A stretch of DNA of 64,000 nucleotides from Paguma larvata (taxonomy: Eukaryota; Chordata; Mammalia; Carnivora; Viverridae). Where the stretch lies: positions 47,150,558 to 47,214,557 of the forward strand of contig CM057826.1 of NCBI GenBank assembly GCA_030068075.1. Direction: 5' to 3'. The position numbers and the translations under genes were made by a program. Below are positions 21,645 to 32,430 of this stretch, piece after piece (the stretch's first letter is position 1; each line of letters begins with the position of its first letter). The notes beneath the pieces are model-generated. The model saw nothing but the letters and a program-made list of their open reading frames with translations, had not been told where the DNA came from and made no database searches.

Positions 21645-22212
21645 GTATCAGCCATAATTAAAGCTAATTATTCCACAGTGCTCTGCATGTGTGTTGGCCT
21701 CCAAAGTACCCTGCAATGAGCAGGGAGGCAGCAGGGCTGTTTTTCTTCATAAAAACTTATGAGGAGCGCTGAGCAGATTAACAGCTTTAATGACAAAAAT
21801 TACCGCTTACAACACTGACTTCAAATCAAAGAACAATATCCGCAGACAGATATTTTCATGGTTTTCATAACAATTCATTATAGGTGGCACCAAGGGATTA
21901 CATTTTTATTTCCCCTGTGTCGTCTTTCTCAGACTCAGGTTCATTTCTCTTAATGAGGCGGCGGAAGATAAAGGGCAGAGACAGTGCCTCCATGGCGGCT
22001 GCTGCGCGAGAGGCATTTAGGGTCACAGAGCCGTCAGAGCTTGGAGAGGAGGGGCTGAGGAGAGAAAGTGATGGGAGCAAGAGGCTTCCTGCCATAACGA
22101 ACCAAAATTAAGACATAAATTCTCCCACCTTTGTTCCGACAGCTCCAACTCGGGGATTCAGATTTTTAATGAGGAATGGATCAGAAGCAAAAATTATTAG
22201 CTAATTAATTGT
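21645..22212. promoter_or_regulatory. Candidate conserved non-coding element (enhancer-like)
   Basis: About 570 bp without any repeat in a repeat-dense neighbourhood. It holds homeodomain-type sites at both ends: 'cataattaaagctaattatt' at 21653-21672 and 'attagctaattaattgtac' at 22196-22214. Between them are 'gctttaatgac', 'ttttaatgagg', GATA-like 'aagataaagg', and a small CpG-containing part at 21957-22015. Open frames on both strands here are short and mutually exclusive. Conservation cannot be seen from one sequence, so the call rests on composition and site content. Confidence 0.4.
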
Positions 22213-22218
22213 ACAGAG

Positions 22219-22243
22219 AACAACAACAACAACAACAACAAAA
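22219..22243. repeat. (CAA)n microsatellite
   Basis: Seven uninterrupted AAC units followed by an A run. Confidence 0.95.
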
Positions 22244-22366
22244 AACACCCAAAAAACCTTGCAGGAAGGATTGGGAAAGGGGAGCTGTCCCGTCCCAGTA
22301 GCTCTTCAGAGGCAGCACTGAAGAGAAAGTTTCCCTGTCTGCACAATGGAGATGGGAAGTGGAAGT

Positions 22367-22410
<44 letters not shown>
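22367..22410. repeat. (GT)n microsatellite
   Basis: An uninterrupted GT run of about 21 units, long enough to be length-variable between individuals. Confidence 0.97.
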
Positions 22411-22411
<1 letters not shown>

Positions 22412-22623
22412 GGGAGGTGGTTCTTGTTTGCCAGGCTTGGCTTAGTAAAATGTGGTAGCCGTCCAAAGGGCTTATTGGGAGGAGCCTCCTATAATGCCTT
22501 CTTGCTGACTTCCTTCAGATTTTTGCAGAGTGGCTCTCTGATTAAGCCAAATAGAACAGAACCATTTGAAGAGTCAAGTGTAGTAGCTTCCCTCCATGTG
22601 GCTTCTGACCCCTGACCATTGGA

Positions 22624-22788
22624 TCAGTGGCACTCAGGTTTAAGTGTTCATAAGCACCACTGGGGAAGCCTGGAAAAGTGTAGCTTCCCGAGTGTGATTC
22701 ACCAGGTCTGGGTTGGGGCCTGGGGTTATACATTTAAAACAAGTGTACCGGGTGATTTTTCTGCCTACCTGAGGTTAAGAGCCACTGG
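22624..22788 (+). mobile_element. MER20-like hAT transposon
   Basis: 'cagtggcactcaggtttaag' at the left, 'caccactggggaagcctgg' and 'attcaccaggtctgggttgggg' in the middle, and 'ctgaggttaagagccactgg' at the right give the MER20 order, with near-complementary ends. Confidence 0.68.
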
Positions 22789-23400
22789 TCTGTGCTCAGA
22801 ATCAGGAATTCTATTCCATTCCTTATTGTCCCCAGTTTCTGCCTGTGACTTTGGACTGTTTATTTCTTTTTTCTATGTCTTGATTCCTTGTCAATGCACC
22901 GAGGACAATAATACCAGTTGAGAAATTACTTTGAGATGAATGCCTCATTTGCTTTCACTGCTTGTAAAACCCAAATTAAATCTCGAAATCCTGGTATACT
23001 TTTCACAATCCATTCAGATCTCTAACAGGTTTATAAATAAAATAATTAAAACAGAAAAATATATTGCTTGTCATCGGCTTTTCATTTCAAATTTGGTCTT
23101 TACTTTCTTTGCTGCTATTTTTCTGGGTACTGGTATGGTAAAGATTAAAAAAAAAATTAGCGTGGAACTCCAGAAATAGAGATAACAAAATTGTTGTGGC
23201 AGGAATATAAGAAAAGGCAGATGGGTCTATAGTGCATTTAGAGTGCAGCAGACAACATCTGCGTGTCTTGATTAAAATTTGTCAGACTATACATCTCCTT
23301 CTATCAATTTCAACAGGTCAAGGAACATTACCACTGCAGCTATCTGTGAGGGACAAGTGCAACTGCATATGATTATTTTTGCATATTAGGCAATGAGGGG
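22789..23400. other. Single-copy-looking DNA
   Basis: AT-rich around 23030-23150. A 79-codon frame at 22940-23179 lacks any feature. Confidence 0.35.
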
Positions 23401-23404
23401 ATTC

Positions 23405-23640
23405 TGCCTCATAGAATTCTGATTATAGCTTGTGTGCTGGACATTGTGCTAGGTATAAATATTATGGAGACAAATAGGACATATTTATTGCCAATAAGAA
23501 GCTCATAGTGTAGAGGAAAATAGGTAGAGGAACAGACAATTATGATATCGTGAGGTGATACATGCTGGGTACCATGGAGGTACAGAGGAATGACACATCA
23601 TTCTTGGTAGGAAGCAAGGAGAGGCAATGTAGAGGGTTTG
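23405..23640 (-). repeat. L2 fragment, antisense
   Basis: 'gctggacattgtgctaggtata', 'agaagctcatagtgtagagg' and 'gaacagacaattatgatatcg' are the reversed LINE2 3' text in the right order. Confidence 0.6.
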
Positions 23641-24023
23641 GGAGAAGGTCACTACATTGGAAGGCAATTAAGGGAGTTTCTTATTGGCAGGACCAACACT
23701 TGGCATGATAGTCAAATGGGTAAAGATTGTTTCTCGCACATCCTCAATCTCTGGTTTCAACAACTCTCTCCAGGTGTCTCCTGATCCAGGGGAAACCAGT
23801 GACTTAGAGATTCTGCTCAACACCACCAGAATGTGCCCTTCTCTACACCCCTACTCACAGTGAAAGCTTCCTAACCACCAACACTTCACTGTGTTGTGCT
23901 CTAATCGCTTACCTTTCTGACATGATGATTTGGAACAACTTCAACTCTTCTCTCTTTTCCTTTTGCCTGTGACATAAAACAGTCACTAAAACCCATTGCT
24001 TCTATCTCTTAAGTGTCTTTTTA

Positions 24024-24232
24024 TTTTTATTTTTTTTTTTTTGTATCTTAGAGAGAGAGAGGGCACAAGTGGGGAATAGGGCAAATGGGGAGGCAAAGAG
24101 AGAGAGAATCTCAAGCAGGCTCTATGCTCAGCATGGAGCCTGACAGGGGGCTCAATCCCACAACCCTGGGTTCATGACCTCAGCTGAAGTCAAGAGTCGG
24201 TCTTTCAACCAACTGAGTCACCAGGTATGCCT
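24024..24232 (-). mobile_element. Carnivore tRNA-Lys SINE, older subfamily
   Basis: A minus-strand copy with the middle 'aggctctatgctcagcatgg' of the older subfamily. Its target-site duplication is 'aagtgtctttttat' (24011-24024) against 'aaatgtcttttgat' (24234-24247). Confidence 0.85.
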
Positions 24233-24299
24233 GAAATGTCTTTTGATATCCTCCTCTCTCTCTTTTGATTTTTATATCACTTGACATCATATTTTTATC

Positions 24300-24720
24300 A
24301 TCTCTGACCTAGATTGTTAACAACCTTAAGGTAACCTTTTTGCCTTTAATTTTTCTGCCATTTGATACATTCTCTATATGGGCACATATACTATTTAAAA
24401 TGAAAATAGGAAGAGTTACCTTTTTCCTTACATTTGTTGGATAAATGCTATAACTTATCTGTGGCCTTAGAGGCCTTGAATATTTTGACCCAATTACAGT
24501 CTTTCTAGGAGCATCTCCTTCTGCTAGGTTCTGGCTTCAACCATGCAAAATGCTCTAATATTATCTCCAGTGAGCCATTTGTCCTCCTTTGGGTACACAG
24601 TATACTTCCATGTTTTATCCTTGTCTAATATGATTCCCTCTGTTTGGAATGTCTTTTAGAGAAATTTATACTCCAGTTCTTTCCTAGAGGAGTTAAAAAT
24701 AAGATTGGATAATTGAAATG
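24300..24720 (+). repeat. L2 fragments
   Basis: 'ctagattgttaacaaccttaagg' and 'cctctgtttggaatgtctttt' are typical of LINE2 3' parts. Two decayed pieces probably lie side by side. Confidence 0.45.
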
Positions 24721-24985
24721 ATTTGATGATTGGATGGTTGAAATGATAAATAGTATTTCCTCTATCATAAGTCCATGTGATAGATGAAAAGAAGTTCATA
24801 TGGTTTGGTATAGTCCTTGGTCTTAACAATTCAACACATTAAGCAGTGTTTTGCTACTTTATTCTAACCATGTTTCCCCTAGTCCCACGCTTAAATATAT
24901 GTTGAGGAATGTTCAATATTTACAGTTGATTTTGTAAAGTATTTGATTCCTTTTGGACTTCTGTAATGCTATTGAAATTTAATGA

Positions 24986-25200
24986 GTTTTTTTTAATGTT
25001 TATTTATTTTTGAGAGAGAGAAAGGGGAGACAGAGTGTGAGTCGGGGAGAGGCAGAGAGACAGGGAGACATGGAATCTGAAGCAGGTTCCAGGCTCTGAA
25101 CTGTCAGCACAGAGCCTGATGTGGGGCTCAAACTCACAAGCCATGAGGCCATGACCTGAGCCAAAGTTGGATTTAACTGACTGAGCCACCCAGGCACCCC
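24986..25200 (-). mobile_element. Felid-type tRNA-Lys SINE
   Basis: A minus-strand copy ending in 'gccacccaggcacccc', with the felid middle and a small deletion in the A-box part ('ttggatttaactgactgag'). I could not find a convincing target-site duplication. Confidence 0.88.
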
Positions 25201-25329
25201 TAGGATTTTTGTTTTTGTTTTTTTTAAACTTATGCACTCAACTTCATTTTTCGCCTATTACAAATTCTAATGATAAACATTTAATAGGTGCTTATGGTAT
25301 CTCATGCATAGTTCTAAATTACTTACCTG

Positions 25330-25450
25330 AAATTAACTCATGAAATTCTCACATTAATACAACAAGGTAGGTTCTATTATTATCAACATTTTACTTATTT
25401 TATTTATTTTATTAATTTTTTTTAAAAATTAAGTTTATTCATTTATCTTT

Positions 25451-25481
<31 letters not shown>

Positions 25482-25735
25482 CAGGGGAGGGCAGGGGTGG
25501 AGAGAGGGAGAATCCCAAGCAGGCTCCACACTATCAGCACAGAGCCCAACATGGGGCTTGAACCCACAAACTGTGAGATCATCACCAAAATCAAGAATTG
25601 GATGCTCTACCAACTGAGCTACCAGGTGCCCCTATTATCACCATTTTAAACTTAAGGACACTGGAGCCACGTAAAGGTCAAATTACTCGTCTAGTAAGTA
25701 GTTGCCCTCTGGCTCCAGAGCCCATATTCATATAT
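25330..25735 (-). repeat. MIR, antisense, split by a SINE
   Basis: 'taatacaacaaggtaggttctattattatc' on the left and 'aaacttaaggacactggagcc', 'gtcaaattactcgtctagtaag' on the right form one reversed MIR once the SINE is removed. Confidence 0.68.
25394..25631 (-). mobile_element. Felid-type tRNA-Lys SINE inside MIR
   Basis: A minus-strand copy with a pure (GA)n run at 25450-25473. Its target-site duplication is 'ctattattatcaacatttta' (25374-25393) against 'ctattatcaccatttta' (25632-25648); the left copy has a 3-base repeat gain. Confidence 0.9.
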
Positions 25736-26318
25736 ACCAAGACAGTAATTATGTGTTAATGGATAGGGAACTGTCTAGTGGAGGTATTGTAGGCATCCAA
25801 ATTCTGTCTGGTCTCAGCCATTCCTCAGCAAGATTCTTAAAAGATGTATGCCCATAACAAGGCCATTTAAAGGGATATTTTATTACCAAGTTGGGCTTAA
25901 CCTCATACCTTAAAGTAGAATCCTTTAGGCCACATGGGGGACAAGTTTTGCCTAAAGTAGAAGGAAATTGAGGTCTAGAATCTAAGCTGGCAAAGAGGTC
26001 TCCTCTATTGGTAAGCAAAGGTCGGTAGTGAGAGGAATATGTCAGAGAGCAAAAATAACAAGAACAGGCATTAGTCTTGCTGCCTACAGCAGAGGTGATT
26101 TAGTCTGCTGGGAGATGGGATCATCTAGAAAGGTGTTGTATATGACACAGTGCATATTCTTCTTATTCTTAAGGATATTAATATGCACATCATATCCATC
26201 TTTGGTATATTATAGTAGACTAGAGAACAATGCTGGGTTCATAAGAGGTCTCAATAAATTTTTATAGAAATGAATGCAAGATTCTATAAGTAGAAAAAAC
26301 ACAGCAATGGCTTCATGC
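25736..26318. other. No gene or repeat recognised
   Basis: An 89-codon minus frame at 25749-26018 shows no domain and no exon borders that I can support. Confidence 0.35.
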
Positions 26319-26319
26319 A

Positions 26320-26960
26320 TAATTAGGTAATGTTTATGTAAATTATGGTTTACTCATATAGTAGAATGTTTTGCGGTCATTAAAATGTTTCTTTTAATTT
26401 TTACAAATAATTTTAAATGAAGTAAGAATTTTTAATGATGTAATATTAAGTGAAAAATCAGGATGCAAGATTACTATACGATGTGGCCTCAGCTATGTAA
26501 AAAATAGGCATTAATAGTTATTAAAAAAGAATAAAGATGATTTATACTCACCTCTTCAGGATATATTGTTAAATAATAAAGCAAGAAGAAGAATAGGTTC
26601 TATAGAATAATATCACTTTAGATAAAAAAAATGTATATATTTCAAGTCCACACAAAAAACTGTTACTCTAGGGAATAAAACTGGGGGTGGTAGTGGCTGC
26701 AGTCAAAGAATAGAGTGGAAGAACTTAATTTTTATTAGACTTTTTTTTTATGCCTTGGATTTTTTTTTACCATGTCATACATTTTCTTTTCAATAATGAA
26801 AGTTTCTTTTTTTTTAATAATTATATATAAATGTACCAGTTAGCAATAATGGAAGTATGAGTTTGTGAGCAGTTAAATTTTTCTTCTTTTATCTTTTTTT
26901 GAGTTTCTGAATGTTCTACAATGAATATATTTTATTTTTATAATTAAAAAATATTAAACA
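26320..26960 (+). mobile_element. Old L1 3' UTR
   Basis: 'aaattatggtttactcatatagtagaatgttttgcggtcattaaaa', 'tatattgttaaataataaagcaag' and the final 'gttctacaatgaatatattttatttttata' follow the sense 3' end of an L1M element. No ORF. Confidence 0.6.
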
Positions 26961-27099
26961 TGATTTGAGATAAGCCGAAAACCAGGAAGGGTGGCTAGGG
27001 ACAGAATTATGAGAGAAGTCTCTGCTGTTCTCATGGAGAACTCAAGTATTCCTTGGGCATGTGCTCAGAGATTGACTCTTCAGAGAGGCATGTACTCTT

Positions 27100-27345
27100 G
27101 TCCTGAGTACTTGCTCCTAGCTGAACTTCTTCTGTTATTCTCTCTGCAGCACCTTATTTGTTGTCCTTCGTTTCATACCATTTTGTTTGTTGATGTGGTT
27201 GCCTATTTTATATTCGTATCACCCTCTGGGCTGTAAGTTCTGATCTGGATCACGTCTGGTTGTTTCCTATACTCCAGCACTCAGGTCCAATGCCTGTTGC
27301 AGAATAGGTGCTCAATAAATATTTGTTGAGTTACTAAATGAATAG
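27100..27345 (+). repeat. L2 3' end
   Basis: Ends with 'gcagaataggtgctcaataaatatttgttgagttac', a clear LINE2 terminus, and is preceded by 'cagcactcaggtccaatgcc'. Confidence 0.68.
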
Positions 27346-27775
27346 GTGAGCATTCATCCTCTTCATGATCTTTACATCCTAGAACCCATTGACAAAAGTT
27401 TTTGTAGACAAGAGAGAAACATTCTCAATGGTCTTATGCTTTAGCATGTTGGCTGAGCATGGTCCCAACAAGGTAGCAAGAAGATAAGGATGGACTGGAG
27501 GAAATGAGTGAAAGGAAGGAGAGGGGTGCCTTACCATAGGGTAGCCATGTGATACTGTCAAGTAGGCCTTCTCATTGGCATGGTGGCAGGTATCATCTTG
27601 TCAGATTTATGGTGAAGGCTTCCCTATTGTCACATGGGCACATATGTTGGGAATGAGGGATAGAAAATGGACTACCAATTGTTATCATTACCCCTGGTGA
27701 AAGCTCACATTTCATTTGCAAGGAAGACTATGATATTAGAGGTAACAGAGCATAAAATGGTAGCAAAGAATAGAG
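27346..27775. other. No gene or repeat recognised
   Basis: Mixed composition without open frames above 60 codons. Confidence 0.35.
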
Positions 27776-27779
27776 AGCT

Positions 27780-27960
27780 GAATTCTAGACTTGGCTAGGC
27801 TGGGAGCTGGCTGTGTGTCTTTGTTGTAGTCACTTCACCTTTCCAGGCCTTATTTTCTCATTCGTAAAGAAGGGGGGGTGCATGAGTGATGATCTCTGAG
27901 GGTTTTGGGGGTGTACCATTAAATGATTGTATAGAATAAGCGTTTTTGAGGGCTTGGCTG
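27780..27960 (+). repeat. MIR
   Basis: 'ctgggagctggctgtgtgtctttg' then 'ccaggccttattttctcattcgtaaag' is the sense core of MIR. Confidence 0.65.
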
Positions 27961-28112
27961 GAGAAACTCTTCAGTATGATTTCCAGCCACTGTTAACAGT
28001 GTCCCAACATAAGACATGGTACAAATGTGGATGTGAGTCTGGTCATAGGTTAAGGGCTAATATGTGATAAAAGGTCACCCCAATATCTTTCTATAGAAAA
28101 TAATTAAAGTCT

Positions 28113-28346
28113 GGGGTGCCTGGGTGGCTCAATTGGTTAAGTGTCTGACTTTGGCCCAGGTCATGATCTCATGGTAGGTGAGTTCGAGCCCCACGTCGGG
28201 CTCAGTGCTGTCATTACAGCTCAGAGCCTGGAGCCTGCTTCAGATTTTGTGTTTCCCTCTCTCTCTGCCTCTCCCCACTCATGCTCTGTCTTTGTCTCTC
28301 TCTCTCTCTCAAAAAATAAATAAACATTAACAACAACAAAAAAAAA
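28113..28346 (+). mobile_element. Young felid tRNA-Lys SINE
   Basis: A full-length plus copy starting 'ggggtgcctgggtggctcaa'. The A box ('tggctcaattggttaag') and B box ('gagttcgagcccc') are both intact enough to serve as an internal pol III promoter. The tail is an ACA-rich A stretch. Target-site duplication: 'aataattaaagtct' (28099-28112) against 'agagttaaagtct' (28346-28358). Confidence 0.93.
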
Positions 28347-28429
28347 GAGTTAAAGTCTTTTGTGACCAAAACCAATAAGATGCACGAAATGGATCATGTA
28401 TGTATATAGGTAACTCCAGCTTTACCATC

Positions 28430-28610
28430 TACTCTCTGAGTGATGTTGGACAAGTTTCTAAGTTTTGGTGGTTTTCTATAAAATGGGGGTAATAATCTTA
28501 ACACTTGTTATTACAAGGATATCGCTAAGAATCCAATAAGAGGATCCATGTAAACACTTAGAATGGTGCCTGGTCCATAGTACTAGCCTTTATAATTTAA
28601 TATAATATCA
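28430..28610 (+). repeat. MIR
   Basis: 'ctctgagtgatgttggacaag' then 'gttttctataaaatgggggtaataatc' and 'agaatggtgcctggtccatag' form a near full-length sense MIR. Confidence 0.72.
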
Positions 28611-28699
28611 ACTACAATTACAGAGTGCAAACCATGTGCAAGGATTGCATTGGTTGTCCATGGCCCTGTTTAAACCCTATTTAAAGAAAACAAAGTTTT

Positions 28700-28910
28700 G
28701 GGGCTCCTGGGTGGCTCAGTTAGGCAGCCGACTTCAGCTCAGGTCATGATCTCACAGTCTGTGAGTTCGAGCCCCGCGTCGGGCTCTGTGCTGATGGCTC
28801 AGAGCCTGGAGCCTGCTTCAGATTCTGTATCTCCCTCTCTCTCTGCCCTTCCCTTGCTCACACTCTGTCTCTATGTCTCTCAAAAATAAAATAAAAATGA
28901 AAAAAAAATA
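28700..28910 (+). mobile_element. Young felid tRNA-Lys SINE
   Basis: A plus-strand copy that keeps 'gagttcgagccccgcgtcgg' exactly as in the young felid consensus, but lacks a few bases after the A box. Target-site duplication: 'taaagaaaacaaagtttt' (28682-28699) against 'taaagaaagcgaagtttt' (about 28909-28926). Confidence 0.94.
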
Positions 28911-28999
28911 AAGAAAGCGAAGTTTTCTTTAAGGGACTGTTATCATGGTAAAATGCTTCCTACTCTAGAGAAGGGCCTCTATCAAAGATGTACATACCA

Positions 29000-29215
29000 T
29001 TAATAAAGCCACCATTTTCACCCTTCAGGTGCTTGATCTCCATCAACTCCTTTAGGCTTCACAGCAACTCCTATGAGGTCAATCTTCCTCTCCCCTGTGT
29101 GTCTAAGCTTCAGCAGAGTTGCCTGTCTGAGTGCAGGGCAGTGCCAAGAATGGGAACTGAGGTCTGTTGGACTTCAAAGCCCATGCATTTAACCTCTGGG
29201 ATATACAGCCTTTTG
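29000..29215 (-). repeat. MIR, antisense
   Basis: 'ctttaggcttcacagcaactcctatgagg' and 'ttggacttcaaagcccatgcatttaacc' are reversed MIR text. Confidence 0.6.
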
Positions 29216-30060
29216 CAACTGTTATTTGTGTTTTCTCTGAGCTTTTTTCCTGTAGACAAAGGTCACTTTTGTCCTTCCTCTTCTGTTGTAGGCTCATGAG
29301 TCACAGAGGGTGGGAGTTGGACTTCTGCATCCCCCATTGGTTTCCCGGGCCTCTCTTCCATCTGTTGCAGCATTAGCTGCAAATTGTGTGTAGGGTCTTC
29401 AACCCTAAGTCCTCCTGACACTTCCAAATGAGAGAAGGTGACCCCAAGTTCAGGCCAGCATGGGCTGACCACAAAGCGTGGGAACGTTATCAGCAGAGAC
29501 AAAAAAAAATATCTCCCTCAAGAACTGTTTTTGTAGGGCTGCATTTTCCGATGTGAAGAGCACATTTTTTTTTTTTTTTTTTTTTTTTTTGTTAATCTGC
29601 TCTCAGTGGCAGAATCAGGGAGAGTGGGAATAGGGCTATTTTATCTACCCAAAACAATTCATCAAACGAACTTAGGGGATCCGAGATAGTGTCTAACAAA
29701 TAAAAGTCAACATTGCTCCCTTTGTCTTGGGCCACACACACAAACCATTTCTTTTAAAGGTAAGAGGGGTCATCTTGATGTTCTATGGATGTCAGCAGGC
29801 ACCACGTGCTTTCTTTTACTCCTTCCTGTCCCCCAGGGAAACCTGGTGATTTCAGAGGCTGGTTAGGAGGAAGAGTGGGAAATAAATGAATGTCAAGGGA
29901 AGGCAGAAAGAACTTGGTCATTGTGGAGAGTTTGGGCTTCTGTGGGGGAAAGAACTGGCCAGGCCTCTGGCAAAGCACTGAAGAGCAGAGACATGGTTCC
30001 TCTTACCGAAGGCCACCCTCAAGAACATGTTTGCTTTCCCATGCTTTGGGACAGGAAAGG
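29216..30060. other. Single-copy-looking DNA apart from the T run
   Basis: Frames of 60-80 codons on both strands (29103-29502, 29754-29978) overlap and lack features. Confidence 0.35.
29565..29590. repeat. Poly(T) run of about 26
   Basis: A pure T run with no retroelement next to it that I can recognise. Confidence 0.95.
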
Positions 30061-30930
30061 TAATAATAATGATTCCAGCTAATGTTGACTGAGCACACTT
30101 CCAGAGGGCCTGGCGTGAGACTAAAGGCCTCCATAGACTCTCTTATTTTATCTTTACAATGGTCCTGGGAAGCAGTGACAATTATTATTATCATTATTTT
30201 TTTACTTTTTAAAGTGTGATTTATTTTTTCAAAAATTAGTTCTCTAAGTATTTCTCATCTTTTTTCTTAAAATCTTTATTTTTAGTACTTCTTTAGGACA
30301 TATTTTCATTTTATTTATTTATTTTTTAACAATTTATTGTCAAATTGGTTTCCATACAACACCCAGTGCTCGTCCCAACCCGTGCCCTGCTCAGTGCCCA
30401 TCACCCACTCATCCCCCTCCCATACCCCCATCAACCCTCAGTTTGTTCTTTGTCTTTAAGAGTCTCTTATGTTTTGTCTCCCTCCCTCTCTGTGGCTTTT
30501 TCTTTTTCTTTCCCCTCTTCCCCTCCCCCATGGTTTTCTGCTAAGTCTCTCAAAATTCACTTATGCGTGGAAACATATGGTATCTATCTTTCTCTGACTG
30601 ACTTATTTCACTTAGCATAATACCCTCCAGTTCCATCCATGTTGCTACACATGGCCAGATTTCATTCTTTCTCATTGCCGGGTAGTATTCCTTTGTATAT
30701 ATATACCACATCTTCTTTATCCATTCATTAGTTCACGGACACTTAGTCTCTTTCTTTCTATGATTTGGCTATTGTCAAAAGAGCAGCGACAATTATTATT
30801 CCCAGTTTCTGAATTGGCAACTGAAGCTTAGGGAGATTAAGTCACTGGTCTTAAGTCACACAGGTAGAAGGCAGAGGAGGCAGGATTTGGACATGGGTGA
30901 TTTGATTCTAGTCCCACACTCTGAGGTCCA
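30060..30930 (-). repeat. MIR, antisense, split by an L1
   Basis: 'gctaatgttgactgagcacacttcc', 'tttatctttacaatggtcctggg' on the left and 'tgaagcttagggagattaagtcactgg', 'gtcacacaggtagaaggcag' on the right join into a full reversed MIR. Confidence 0.7.
30190..30781 (-). mobile_element. 5'-truncated felid L1 with apparent 3' transduction
   Basis: The L1 3' UTR lies at about 30328-30781 on the minus strand. Its native end is read on the plus strand as 'aacaatttattgtcaaattgg', preceded by an A-rich tail complement at 30303-30327. A further stretch of about 100 bp (30200-30302) has no L1 text and ends in a second T run at 30195-30203. Target-site duplications 'agcagtgacaattattatt' (30171-30189) and 'agcagcgacaattattatt' (30782-30800) enclose the whole block. 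On the minus strand 'aataaa' lies about 20 bases before the second A run. The 5' part of L1 is missing, as usual. No coding capacity. Confidence 0.85.
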
Positions 30931-31179
30931 GAGAAGCTGTGACTTGGTCACAATCTCAAGCTAGTTAGAGGGCAGAACTAGGAGTAGAATTTAGGGTTTC
31001 TGATTTTCTATTTTTCTGGCAATATTACACTACTCTTTGATTTCAACTTTCATAGGAATGACATTTCAAAGGAGCAAGTTCCATATAGCATTCATCATTC
31101 AAATTAGTCTCCCAAATGAATGCACAAGCTTGGTAGTCTCTCTTAAACATTGTCAAGGGCAGTCAAGGTGATTTTGTTG

Positions 31180-31475
31180 TTGTTAAACTCTCTCATACTT
31201 TTCTGAGTACAAAAGTAATACAGGTCAGTTGCAAAACATTTGGAAAATACAAGAGAGTAAAAAAAAAAAAACAAAAAACCCCACAAAAACCCATAATTCT
31301 GCCACCCAGAGATAATCTTAGCATTTTAGCATGTTTTAAAAAGCATAGCTAGGGGCACCTGGGTGGCTCAGTAGATTAAGTGACTGACTCAGTTTCAGCT
31401 CAGGTCATGATCTCATAGTTTCTGAATTCAAGCCCTGCATCAGGTTATGTGCTGATAGTGCAGAGCCTGCTTGGG

Positions 31476-31515
<40 letters not shown>

Positions 31516-31640
31516 CCTTCCCTGTTTGTGTTCTCAATGGCTCTCTAAAAATAAATAAACTTAAAAAAATCATAACTGATATCATGATATGTATATATAA
31601 TTTTATATCCAATTTAAAATTGTATTGGCTATGATAAGTA
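31180..31640 (-). repeat. Old LINE 3'-end text, split by a SINE
   Basis: 'aaaagtaatacaggtcagttgcaaaacatttggaaaatac' and 'taattctgccacccagagataatcttagcattttagc' resemble a widespread old LINE 3' end in antisense. 'aaaccccacaaaaacccataattc' lies between. The SINE at 31351-31566 interrupts it. Confidence 0.4.
31351..31566 (+). mobile_element. Carnivore tRNA-Lys SINE
   Basis: A plus-strand copy with head 'ggggcacctgggtggctcag'. The middle is shortened and is followed by a (CT)n run at 31480-31512. Possible target-site duplication 'aaaagcatagct' against 'aaaaatcataact'. Confidence 0.88.
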
Positions 31641-32255
31641 GAGTTTAAATTTGATGCACATACAATTGATTGATATTTAAAAGGGTTCTGAGGCTTCATA
31701 TGGGTTCTTGGTGTTGTGATGAACTAATGATAATTCCTATTGGTTCATGGTTGAGGACTGCATCTGGAGAAGCATTTATTTGGCATACTTTCGAGGACTG
31801 TATCATGGCTGCACTCCATTTGGAGACATTTTGATGATAGTTTTATTTCCAGGAACAATGATGTTGGGATAAGCTGAGGGCTTACTCTCATATTGATGAG
31901 GTTTGCCTCATGGCCTGGATTAGAGCCAGAATTTCCCTTGCTGCCAACACACCATGTGCCAGAAGGATATGGGTAATTTCTTGATAGGTATGGGGAGGCA
32001 CTATTTCTGGGGACAGAAGGACTAGCTGCAGAGGCAACTACTGCTTTATAGACTCAGCCCAGGACACTGCCATCCTAGGAATTGAATAGCATGCCTTGCA
32101 GTGTCTATCAATGCCATCTTACCCCATCCCATGTTTGTCTGGATACTTGCTTGTCATCTGGCATGTAGTCTTCTGCACAGCCAGGAGTAGAAGACAATCA
32201 CTGATGTCAGAACCCTTTGCTACCATTTATGAGTCTTACTGAATCACTGAAAGAG
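31641..32255. other. No gene or repeat recognised
   Basis: Ordinary composition; no frame worth naming. Confidence 0.35.
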
Positions 32256-32259
32256 TGAT

Positions 32260-32430
32260 CACTGGAACCTTAGGGCTGGAAAGTACCTTCAGATACATTC
32301 CAAAACCCTTATCTTAAAGAAGAGGCCACCAAATCTCACAGTGTGTGTCAGGGACAGGTTATTCAACTAATGGCAGAGCCAGGCCTGGGGTCAAGTTCTC
32401 CTGACCTGTGTTCAGTTATTATCTTTCCTT
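32260..32430 (-). repeat. MIR, antisense
   Basis: 'accttagggctggaaagtaccttcag', 'cttatcttaaagaagaggccaccaaatctcac' and 'atggcagagccaggcctggggtcaag' are reversed MIR. Confidence 0.62.

Noticed and set aside
21122..21719. Frames of 101-164 codons on both strands
   Set aside because: They overlap, and their His/Thr/Cys-rich text comes from TG-rich low-complexity DNA.
21957..22020. Possible CpG island or promoter
   Set aside because: Only a handful of CpGs over about 60 bases; too short for an island and no TATA or initiator arrangement that I can defend.
22197..22615. 89-codon frames with His-Thr or Cys-Val repeats
   Set aside because: Direct translation of the (GT)n microsatellite.
28113..28180. 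tRNA-Lys-like sequence in SINE heads
   Set aside because: The A and B boxes derive from a tRNA, but the acceptor stem and anticodon arm are not those of a working tRNA; these are SINEs.
30345..30620. 91-codon Pro/Ser-rich frame
   Set aside because: Antisense reading of the L1 3' UTR.
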